Assembly: GCA_944389545.1 (NCBI GenBank)
Contig: CALXMT010000003.1
Location: 62,001-126,000, forward strand
DNA length: 64,000 nt
Direction of reading: 5' to 3'
DNA from: an uncultured Kiritimatiellota bacterium
GTDB taxonomy: Bacteria > Verrucomicrobiota > Kiritimatiellia > RFP12 > DVOR01
Both the position numbers and the translations under genes were made by a program. Below the pieces are notes generated by a model. It searched no databases and was not told the DNA's origin. It was given only the letters and a program-made list of their open reading frames with translations. Below are positions 54,884 through 63,200 of this stretch, piece after piece (positions within the stretch are counted from its first letter, which is position 1; each line of letters begins with the position of its first letter).

Positions 54884-57800
54884 TCAGCGGAGGCGGAGGC
54901 GGTAGCCTAGGCGCGGCCAGGGGAGGAAGAGCCTAGGCTCGACGGGGTCGTTGGAGCGGATGAAGATGGCGCGTTCGGCGGACGGGATGGCGGGGCCGAA
55001 GGAGAACGTTCTGGTCCATGTGTCATTGGTTTCCACGGTGGGCGCCAGGTCGATGGGGTTGGCCTCGTCGAGTGTGGCGGAGGTCCAGACATCGTGGCCG
55101 TAGAGGGTGACGGAGTTGACGGTGTAGAGCTCGATTTTACCATCGAAGTCCACCATCGGAGAGAATTGCAGCGCCGTCGCAGTGGGATAGGGTACGTCCA
55201 ACTCGATATCCGCGGTTTCGACATTGTCCCACCAGGGATCCACGAAGGTATCGACCAACTTCGTCTCCCTATTCATCACTTGGACGGACGGCGTGAAGAA
55301 GGGATTGTCTCCGTTGTACGTGTAGGTGAAGGTGATTGTCGGGCCGTCGGGAAGGCCGTTCATCCAGGGCAGCTCCCAGGTGAAGGGGGCATCGGCCGTG
55401 ACCGTTCCGTTCTCGACCTTCCACGTTTGCTTGGCCTCGGTTCGGAAGACTGCGGGAATGACTTTAGTCTCCAACGGTTCCTTGCCGACGTTGCGCAGGG
55501 TAAGTGTACCTCCCACGGCGAGGGTCGCGACGAGCCTCGGGCGGGGATCCGTGCACTCAAGCGTAAAGACGTCGCTCCAGACTACGTGGTCGGCGTGGCC
55601 GCCGGGCAAGCCGTCGAGGAAGGCCGCGCCGAGCGCGTCGGCGACACCCACGCGGTATTCGGTCTGCGGACCCAGGGGGGTGATGTGCGGCATACTCTCG
55701 GCAGTACGGATGAGTGCGCCCCAATCGCCGCCGGGCAGGCGGGTCTGCGCCAACAGGGTCACGGCGCTTTCGGCGTCGACACCGCCGAAGCGGGCGCAAC
55801 GACCGGCCCAATCGGCGCAGGGGGTTTGCACGGGCGGGTTGGAGAGGAGGGTGAGCGCGGGGGGCGTGGGATGCGAGGCGGGGTCGTTGGGGTCGGTGAG
55901 GTCGAGGGCCTCGGCGGCGTTGACGTAGCCGTCTTCGTCGGGGTCAGCGTCAGGGGCGTAGTTGGCGCCGCCGAGGTAGGCCTCGGCCCAGGGGAGGCGC
56001 TCGGCGGTGAAGGTGACGTTCTCTGTGACGGGGCCGTAGGCCTCGCCGGCGCGGTGGCGCGTTCCGTCTTGGGCCAACCAGACGCCGGTGACGACACGGC
56101 CTTGGCTGGGTTTGGGGTCGGGCGCGGGTAGGACAAAGCTGTCGCCCACGCGGCAGAGCATGGTGTAGATGTCGAAGGCAAGGGTGCGCCAAGATTCGGG
56201 GGCGACCGTCTCGGCGGTCCAGGTGAGGGTGGCGGGGACGCAGGGCATCGCGAAGGTGGCCGTGTCGCCGACGCCTAGGTCGAGGACGCGGCCCCCCGCG
56301 TCGGTGAGCGTCCAGCCGCCGGCGGGGGTATTCTCGGAGGTAAGCGTGCGTGTCGTCTTGTCGAAGGTCCACGTACAGACGGGCAAGGCGGTGGCGGTGA
56401 CGATTTCGCCCGCGGCGAAGGCCTGGGTCTGGCCGACGGCGGGGGTGGCGGGGAAGAAGGGGCCTGCCGTGGCGACGGTGAGGAGGACGGATTCGCCCAC
56501 AGTCACGGCATAGGGTCCGGCCACGGTCTCGCCGATACGGAGACGGTAGAGGAAGCGTCCCGATTGTGGGGCGGTCAGGGTGAGGTCCTCGGCCGGCGAC
56601 CAGGTCACGCCATTGGAGGAGGTCTCCAGGGTGGGGACGTCGCCCTCGGCGGCGGGATTGAGCAAGGCGGCTTGGAGTTCAACAGCCTCGCCGGGCGCGA
56701 GGCGCTCGATGGGGTCGTGGGCGATGAAGGGCGTGGGCGCCGCACCGGGGACGGAGCAGACCAGCGCGACCGGGCCGCCGGGGAAGGGAACGGCGTGGCC
56801 GCGCACGCGCAGGGTGTAGGTGCCGGGCACGACCTTGGCCTCGATGCGCTCGGCGACGTTCACGCGGTCGGGGCCGGCGAGGCCGTTGGGATAAGCGACG
56901 ACGGCGCCGTCGGCGTCGAGCAGCTCGAGGTCCAGGTCGTTGACCAGCGTGCGGGCGGCGTAGAGCTGGGCGGGATAGTCAACCCACGTCAGGACGGCGC
57001 GGAGCGTGCCCTCGGCGGTGACCTCGACGGGGAAGTCTCGGGCAAAGCCCGTCTCGCCAGAATCGAAGGTCTCGGTGTGGGCGGCCGCGAAGGCGCGGGG
57101 CAGGGAGAGGAGACCGAAACCCTCGGCGCCGTTGGGGGCAGAGGATGGAATCTCGCGGTTCACCTCCTCGCCGAATTGGCCGGGATAGATGGATTGCGCG
57201 CCGAGCAGGAGGAGGGCGCGCAGGAGCGACTGGCCGGGGTCGTCCACACCCAGCGCCTCGCGGCACCATTGGCGGGCGACGGCTGCGGAGCCGGCGGCGA
57301 GGGGCGTGGCCATCGAGGTGCCGTCAAACGCGATATAGAGCTCCTGCTCCTCCTCGGTGGCGGGGTCGGCGAGGAGGGCATGATCGTGCGTCAAGTCCGT
57401 GAGGCGGGCTGAGACGATTTGGGTGCCGGGTGCAATCAGGTCTGGCTTGACGCGGCCATCGGGGAGTGGCCCGCGGCAGGAGAAGACGGCTACGCCGCGG
57501 CGGTCGGGGTTGTCCCCGGGGGCGGAGCCGAGGGGGTCCTCACGAAGCGCCGTGCCACCCTCCTGTAGGTAAACCGAATTGAGGACGGGCGCGGGGACGC
57601 CGTCGGCGTCGTACCCGTTGCCTATGGGCGGGCGATAGGTCTCCGCCGCGCCAACGGTGAGGCAGTTCTTGGCCATGGCGGGGACGGAAATGAGGGTGCC
57701 GAGGTCGCCCACGTTGTCGGCATCATTGTCCGTACCAGCGTTTCCGGCGGCGAAGAGGGGTAGGAAGTCGCGGTGCGACCAGACAAAGCGGTCGATGGAC

Positions 57801-58981
57801 CAGGCGGAGAGGGAATAGATGGCACTTTTGGCGGTTATGGAATCGGCCCCGCCCCAGCTGTTGGAGTGGATGCGTGCGCCGGCGGCGTAGGCCTCCTCGA
57901 AGACGGGGTCGAGGAGGGGCGGGACGTAGGCGCCCCCGGTCATGAGGCTATCGGCAGTTTCGTTCGACTGGAAGAAGACCCGTGCGCCGGGGGCAACGCC
58001 GCGGAAACGGCGCTTCTCGCTGCCGGTGCCGTCGCCCAGGACGCTTCCCGTCACGTGCGTGCCGTGGCCGCTCCGATCTTTGCAGTCGCCTATCCGATTG
58101 ACGTCGTCGGGCCTCAACATGGCCTCCCACGGCTGTGGGGAGATGCCCATTACGCGTCCGCGCAGGCCGGGGTGGAAGGCCTCGGCGCCCGCCTGCCCCA
58201 GATAGCCGGGGATGCCCGAGGAGAGGCCGCTGTCGAAGACCGCGACGACCTCCCCCGCGCCGGTGAGCCACGAGGCCTCGCCGCCCTGCAGGGAATCCAC
58301 GCCAAGGAAACGCTCCGTGCGTGCGACGTTGTTGCAGAAGCGGGCTTCGAAGGTGCGGTCTGCACCGAGGATGCCGCCTTCCTCCGAGAGTGCCGCAACG
58401 ATCGCCTCGGCCGGGGCCTCCGTCTGGATGGCCGTGCCGACGCGTACGCCGCCTAGACGCGTTTGCAGGCGCACCGCCGTCGCCTCATCCGCACAGGCCA
58501 GGGAAACGGGAATCGTACCGCCGGCATCGACGGCGCGGCGAAGGGCCGGGGTCACGGGGAGCGGCGCCAAGGTCAGGCGGCATCCCGCGGCGCGGAGTGT
58601 GGGCAGGGCGTTGCGCGGGAGCATGGCATCGTAACCGCCCTCAGGGTTCCAGCCGAGCGCCTCGCCGCCTGCCCCGGCGATGGTCGCGCGAAGGTCGCTC
58701 AGTGTTGTGCCCGGGGCAGGAAAAACCGTCCGCCGCACCCGCCCGGAGGCATCGGTGCAGTTTTCCGGCACCTTCTCCGGTAAGGTCATGGGCTTGGGGG
58801 CTTGTGCTGCAGTCGGGACGTTGGGTGCAGGGGCAAGCTTGGACGGTGACGCGACAGACTGCACCACCGCTGTGGAGGCAGACTCCGGCACACGTCCATC
58901 GCCCTTGTCGTGCAAGGTCATCCATACCGCCGCGCACGCGGCCAGCGCCGCAGACAAAAGCAGGACAATGCGTCGCTTCAT
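54884..58981 (-). CDS. Secreted S8 family (subtilisin-like) serine peptidase, multidomain
   Basis: 1,365 residues. Signal peptide (MKRRIVLLLSAALAACAAVW), propeptide, then the peptidase S8 domain with Asp250 (VAVFDSGLS), His306 (GHGTHVTG), oxyanion Asn413 (AAGNAG) and Ser556 (GTSMATP). The catalytic triad is complete. PPC-like or beta-sandwich domains follow from about 680, a calcium-type motif DPDEDGYVNAAEALDLTDPNDP (in parts DPDEDGYVN and DLTDPNDP), and C-terminal beta modules. RBS AAAGGAG supports the ATG at 58981; 43 more in-frame codons upstream lie in a hairpin-tail repeat and were rejected. Extracellular proteolysis with the C10 enzyme next door. Confidence 0.9.
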   Translation of the reverse strand: MKRRIVLLLSAALAACAAVWMTLHDKGDGRVPESASTAVVQSVASPSKLAPAPNVPTAAQAPKPMTLPEKVPENCTDASGRVRRTVFPAPGTTLSDLRATIAGAGGEALGWNPEGGYDAMLPRNALPTLRAAGCRLTLAPLPVTPALRRAVDAGGTIPVSLACADEATAVRLQTRLGGVRVGTAIQTEAPAEAIVAALSEEGGILGADRTFEARFCNNVARTERFLGVDSLQGGEASWLTGAGEVVAVFDSGLSSGIPGYLGQAGAEAFHPGLRGRVMGISPQPWEAMLRPDDVNRIGDCKDRSGHGTHVTGSVLGDGTGSEKRRFRGVAPGARVFFQSNETADSLMTGGAYVPPLLDPVFEEAYAAGARIHSNSWGGADSITAKSAIYSLSAWSIDRFVWSHRDFLPLFAAGNAGTDNDADNVGDLGTLISVPAMAKNCLTVGAAETYRPPIGNGYDADGVPAPVLNSVYLQEGGTALREDPLGSAPGDNPDRRGVAVFSCRGPLPDGRVKPDLIAPGTQIVSARLTDLTHDHALLADPATEEEQELYIAFDGTSMATPLAAGSAAVARQWCREALGVDDPGQSLLRALLLLGAQSIYPGQFGEEVNREIPSSAPNGAEGFGLLSLPRAFAAAHTETFDSGETGFARDFPVEVTAEGTLRAVLTWVDYPAQLYAARTLVNDLDLELLDADGAVVAYPNGLAGPDRVNVAERIEAKVVPGTYTLRVRGHAVPFPGGPVALVCSVPGAAPTPFIAHDPIERLAPGEAVELQAALLNPAAEGDVPTLETSSNGVTWSPAEDLTLTAPQSGRFLYRLRIGETVAGPYAVTVGESVLLTVATAGPFFPATPAVGQTQAFAAGEIVTATALPVCTWTFDKTTRTLTSENTPAGGWTLTDAGGRVLDLGVGDTATFAMPCVPATLTWTAETVAPESWRTLAFDIYTMLCRVGDSFVLPAPDPKPSQGRVVTGVWLAQDGTRHRAGEAYGPVTENVTFTAERLPWAEAYLGGANYAPDADPDEDGYVNAAEALDLTDPNDPASHPTPPALTLLSNPPVQTPCADWAGRCARFGGVDAESAVTLLAQTRLPGGDWGALIRTAESMPHITPLGPQTEYRVGVADALGAAFLDGLPGGHADHVVWSDVFTLECTDPRPRLVATLAVGGTLTLRNVGKEPLETKVIPAVFRTEAKQTWKVENGTVTADAPFTWELPWMNGLPDGPTITFTYTYNGDNPFFTPSVQVMNRETKLVDTFVDPWWDNVETADIELDVPYPTATALQFSPMVDFDGKIELYTVNSVTLYGHDVWTSATLDEANPIDLAPTVETNDTWTRTFSFGPAIPSAERAIFIRSNDPVEPRLFLPWPRLGYRLRLR

Positions 58982-59041
58982 GGGCACTCCTTTGGATAAA
59001 TGTCTGCCAATTAGTATAGCAGAAAGGGTTAGGCCTGTTGT

Positions 59042-59180
59042 GTCCAACTTGTCCGGGGAAAATGGAAACCGCGAGAACGCCAATGTGCGCGAAGCCAGAT
59101 GGGCTGACACCGGTCGCTTTGCGGGCTAAACGCCCGCTGATTGCTCCCTCCCGCCCATCGTTTTCGCGTTTGGGCCGTCT
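59042..59180 (-). repeat. Hairpin-tail repeat, D-type
   Basis: Extended tail complement TTGTCCGGGGAAAATGG, ACCGCGAGAACGCC, outer arms GCGCGAAG/TTTTCGCG, P2 GATGGGC/GCCCATC, and inner stem GCGGGC-TAAAC-GCCCGC. It ends where the S8 protease gene's upstream region begins. Confidence 0.83.
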
Positions 59181-59200
59181 TTCATGTCTCTCCCGCGCAG

Positions 59201-59219
59201 GCACGTCTGCGACGTGCCA
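59201..59219. repeat. Perfect hairpin GGCACGTC-TGC-GACGTGCC
   Basis: Identical to the third hairpin of the 24205-24273 trio. Confidence 0.7.
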
Positions 59220-59256
59220 GGTACGACGGATGATGCTTTCCGAAAAATACTAGAAA

Positions 59257-59347
59257 CGCAAGGGATGGGCACGGTAGTGAGGCGCAACGCGCCGAACGGT
59301 GAAGTGCCCAGGCCCTTGCGTTCCTTCGTGTTTTCGTGGAAAACTCA
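59257..59347 (+). repeat. Hairpin-tail repeat, A-type
   Basis: CGCAAGGG (59257-59264)/CCCTTGCG (59313-59320), GGGCAC/GTGCCC, GGCGC-AAC-GCGCC. The tail is TTCCTTCGTGTTTTCGTGG. Almost identical to the copy at 3357, 56 kb away. Confidence 0.88.
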
Positions 59348-59432
59348 CCGGCACTTCCCCCTACCTTATTATATAGTACCTTCTGGAGGCCCAAAAAGGG
59401 CCTTTTGAGCAACGTTTTAGGGGCCTTTCTGA

Positions 59433-59545
59433 GACCCTATAAGGGTCCGAGGTCGACCACTATAGGGGTCGGTGGTGAGACCCTATAAGGGTCGAGGGTC
59501 AACCCTTATAGTGGTCCAAGGCGGACCACTATAGGGTCTCAAAAG
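59433..59545. repeat. Array 3: five CTATAG-type palindromes at 23-bp period
   Basis: TATA centres at 59438, 59461, 59484, 59507 and 59530, every step exactly 23. Forms include CCCTATAAGGG, CCACTATAGGGG and CCCTTATAGTGG with GACC/GGTC outer arms. Spacer GGTCCGAGGTC is shared with array 2. Confidence 0.88.
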
Positions 59546-59640
59546 GGGGTAAAAAGGGGCCTTTGAGAGGCGCTTTTCGGGTGATTGCGAGGGGGGATTT
59601 GGCTTTGTGAGGTCCCTACATAATAAGGTAGGGGCCAAAG

Positions 59641-59680
59641 AGGGGCGGCGGAGCCGCCCCGGAGAACGAAAAACGGGACG
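59641..59680 (+). repeat. E-type repeat, truncated
   Basis: Hairpin GGGGCGGC-GGA-GCCGCCCC-like (59642-59660) followed by GGAGAACGAAAAACGGGACG. The second hairpin is missing. Confidence 0.6.
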
Positions 59681-59683
59681 CTC

Positions 59684-59775
59684 GGGTTTCCACGAAGACA
59701 CGAAGGACGCGAGGGCCTGGGCACTTCACCGCTCGGCCCTGCGGGCCTCTCTACCGTGCCCATCCCTCGCGTCTC
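59684..59775 (-). repeat. Hairpin-tail repeat, A-type
   Basis: P1 CGCGAGGG (59708-59715) with CCCTCGCG (59764-59771). P2 GGGCAC (59719-59724) with GTGCCC (59756-59761). P3 GGCCC-TGC-GGGCC (59735-59747). Oriented opposite to the 59257 copy, tails facing each other. Confidence 0.88.
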
Positions 59776-59796
59776 TGTGTTTTTCGGAAAACCGGC

Positions 59797-59930
59797 AAGG
59801 CGCGAAGACGATGGGCGGGAGGGAGCGGTCAGCGGGCGTTTAGCCCGCAGAGCGACCGGCGTCAACCCATCTGGCTTCGCGCGTATTGGCGTTTTTGCGG
59901 GGAAAAGAGGTTTGTCGATTTCCTCGGAGG
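59797..59930 (+). repeat. Hairpin-tail repeat, D-type
   Basis: GGCGCGAAGACGATGGG, inner stem GCGGGC-GTTTA-GCCCGC, CAACCCATCTGGCTTCGCGC. The tail TTGGCGTTTTTGCGG follows. Confidence 0.85.
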
Positions 59931-59952
59931 TTCTATCTGTCCTACCGCGTTT

Positions 59953-59988
59953 GGTCAATCAGCCAATCAGCCAATCAGCCAATCAGCT
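59953..59988. repeat. CCAATCAGC tandem repeat
   Basis: About four 9-bp CCAATCAGC-like units in a row. The complement appears once near 26955. No gene. Confidence 0.7.
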
Positions 59989-60007
59989 AAACTTCCAATT
60001 CCCCTTT

Positions 60008-60135
60008 TGAGCGCCCCTTCGGGGGCGCGATAGCGTGGAAATCCCAAGGGCGGCGCGACCAACGGGAGCGATGGAGCCAGCAGGGTTTCCACGCAAGACC
60101 GTCTTCGCGGAAAAACTTCCCCGGACACTATTGAT
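60008..60135 (+). repeat. Hairpin-tail repeat, divergent type
   Basis: GCGCCCC-TTC-GGGGGCGC hairpin, then outer arms GTGGAAATCCC (60035-60045) and GGGTTTCCACGC (60083-60094), P2 GGGC/GCC, and a partly paired inner stem around GCGACC-AAC-GGGAGC. The tail CCGTCTTCGCGG runs on to TTCCCCGGACACTATTG. A new stem sequence with the same layout and tail. Confidence 0.75.
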
Positions 60136-60192
60136 TCCAGACCTTACGTCTCTGCAGTCCCCTCCTTTTTTTCGGATACCATTGATCGTGTC

Positions 60193-60221
60193 TTGACGGA
60201 GCAATAAGAATGGGTTAGAAT
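60193..60221 (+). promoter_or_regulatory. Sigma70-type promoter of the giant calcium-repeat protein gene
   Basis: TTGACG (60193-60198), exactly 17 bases, TAGAAT (60216-60221). Predicted start near 60228, giving a leader of about 17 bases to the ATG at 60245. No strong Shine-Dalgarno (GAGATAAGAAC). Confidence 0.75.
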
Positions 60222-60244
60222 GATTTCGTATGTGAGATAAGAAC

Positions 60245-63200
60245 ATGTCCAGGGCTTTTAGCAGCATTAAACGAACGCTTCTCGCGGCGGCAGGTGTCGT
60301 TGCGGGGATGGCTTTGGGCGCGGAGGGGCAACTGTCGATGGGGATGGCGGAGGCGTGGACCTAGGTGGAGGTGCCGGGGGTGGCGTGGTCGGCTTGGGAG
60401 ACGCGGGTGGCGTCGGCGGCGGAAGGGTTGGCGGAGTCGGCGCGGTGGGTGCCGCCGATGCCGCGTGGCGCAGTGGCTTATTTGGGGCAGGGTGTCGAGG
60501 AATGGCCAACGGCGTTGGCGGCGTGCCTGGAGGTGGTGTCACCTTCGGTGACGGTGGGCGGGGTGCCGGCCTGGGAGGTGCGCGTGACGGAGTGGGTGGG
60601 CGAGGATGGCGCTCGGCAGTGGGTGACGCATTGCGGCGGAGTGGCGTTGCATGCGCAGACGGTGCCGGCGGGGTTTGACCCAGAGGCGTGGTCGCTTGCC
60701 GTTTACACGGAGGATGGCACCTTGCCGGATTTTATCGCGGGGGACCCCACGCGGCGGGCGGAGTGGTTTGAGAATCGTGGTCGGGAGCGTTTGGGGTTTT
60801 CGTATACCTTTGTTGCGGCGGGACAGGTCGAGGCCTTTCAGGCGGCGTTGGACGCGGAGGAGGCTGCGCGATTGGAAGAGCTGGAGAAGGCCGCGCAGGA
60901 GGGGGAAGAGTTGCCGTGGGTCTTTGCGGTGCGGGAGATGAAGCCTACGGCAGGGACGATGGCGTTTGCGTTGTGCAACCCGGATGGGGCGGATGTGGAT
61001 GTTCTGGGGAAGCCGGAGTTGACGGAGCCATGGGAGTATGTTGGGCGGGTGGAAACGGAGCGCCGCCGATGGGCGACCTTTGGGTTGCCGATGGGGCCGG
61101 ACGGCAAGGAGCCGCTCTACTTCTGGAAGTTTTTGGATGCTACGCGAGATTCCGATGGCGACGGCATCCCGGATGGGATGGAGGTGGCCTATTTCGAGAC
61201 AAACCCGATGAAGGCGGACACGGCGGGGAGCATGATCGATGATTGGCGCAAAATCTATCTCTATGGGATGGATGCGACAATCGCGGATGCGGATGGCGAT
61301 GGCTTGCCGGATGGGTGGGAGGTCTTGAATGGGCTTGACCCCTATTCGGGGGAGGGGGCAAACGGCGCGGCGGGGGATTTGGATGGGGACGGCGTATCGA
61401 ACGCGCTGGAGTTGGCCTATGGCACGAATCCCGGCGCTGCGGATTCTGATGGGGATGGTCTGCAGGACCGCACGGAGATGGGCTGGGCGACGGTCTTCGC
61501 CAAGCGCGGACCGGCGGTGTTGGGTGGGGAACGGAGGGCTGTGGCGGACGGCGGAGAGATGGCGTTTCCCTTTGCGGTGCGGCTGGGCGGGCGGCGGTAT
61601 GACCGTGTGCGCGTGTCGCAGGCGGGGAGGCTGACGTTGGAGGGGGAAGCTCCGCTCACGATACGGCTATGGGAAGGTCCCGTAATCTGGGAGGAGACTT
61701 GGTTGGCGGGCATCTTTGCCGAAATCGGCACGTGGCAGGAGAAACCGGCCATGGCACTCTCTTTTGAGAACTTCGGTTTGTCGGGGGAGGATTCTGGGAC
61801 ATTGGGGCGGGTGCAGGTGCTTTTTGTGGAGGGCGAGGGCGCCGTGGAGGTGCGTTACACGACGTTGCAGGGGAAGTTGGCGCAGGCGAAGGCCCGTGCG
61901 CGGCGTCCGGATGGACGGTTTGTGGAGATGTTGTCCGCCGAGGCCGCGATGGGCGACGCCGTGCGCTTCGACTTTGGCTCCGGTTCTGACCCGATGGTGG
62001 CGGATACCGATGGTGATGGGATGGTCGATGGTGAAGAGGTCACGGCGGGCCGTTCCGCTCCGGGACCGGACGATGATTTCGATGGACTGCCGGATGTGTG
62101 GGAACGGTTATATGGACTTGACCCGCTCGTGGACGATGGTGCAAGCGACCCGGACGGCGATGGCTTGGACAGCCTGACGGAGTATCGTCTGGGAACGAAC
62201 CCGACGTCGACGGACTCGGATGGCGATGGGTTGAACGACGCAGATGAGGTCGGTGACCGGGTGACGCGGCGGTCCGGGTTGCCACCGATGGATGTCTCGG
62301 GTGTGACGGAATGGGTGAGTTTCGCGGGGAAGAAGGAGGATGGATGGGTCTATCTGGACTTGCCCGCCGCCGTGACGATTGGCGGTGTGGCCTATCCTCG
62401 CGTGGCCTATCACGCGGATGGTCTGCTCGCCTTTGTGCCTGCCGGCGTGGCGGATTTGGACGAGCCCGGGGAGGCGCAGCCCTTGGCGGATGCGTTGTTG
62501 GATCCGCGCTTCCCCACCTTTGCACTCTACTGGGCGGATTTGGCGTTGGTGCCGGAGTATCTCTCCCAAGTGCGTGCGGGGGTATTGGGGGACCGGGTCG
62601 TTATTGAGTGCCTCAACCTGGCCAAGGAACGAAAAGTGCTCCTTTGGTCCACAATTGAACCTTCCTCCACCTTGGCACGTATTCAAGTGTCTGTGCCGAG
62701 AGAGGTTGGCGGCGGTATCGAGGTGCGTTATCCCACGCTTCAGGGCGAGTTTGACGCCTCGGACGCAATCATCGGCGCCCAGCCCGCCGGAGGTCGTGGC
62801 ACGGAACTCTTCTCCGTGGGCAACAAGACGCCTCTCGCCGTCATCGCCGGTGACGCGTTGACCTATCATTTCTCCCTTGGCACCGACCCCGCCCGCGCCG
62901 ACACCGATGGCGACGGCCTCAACGACCGCGCCGAACTCAATGCCGGGTTGAATGCTTTTGAGCCAGACACCGATGGCGACGGCATGAGCGATGGTTGGGA
63001 GCATCTTTATGGTTATGACCCCACCACTCAAAACAACGGAGATTGGAATAGGGACGGGGATGGTCTGAAAGACAAAGACGAGGCTGCCTACGGCACGAAT
63101 CCGTACGACTCGGATTCGGATGGCGATGGTGTGATGGATACGGTGGAAATCGGGCAAAACAGTGACCCAAGCGATGCCACGGATGGCGGTGTCGCAGAGA

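Noticed and set aside
6081-60364. Alternative genetic code, because TAA and TAG both occur in frame
   Set aside because: Many intact genes in the window end normally in TAA, TAG and TGA. Two isolated cases are better explained as separate lesions, local readthrough or consensus errors.
60294-60678. Short plus-strand frames at the start of the calcium-repeat gene (85-107 codons)
   Set aside because: They are off-frame shadows (Trp/Arg- or Gly-rich). The frame starting at 60245 has the signal peptide and continues open to the window end.
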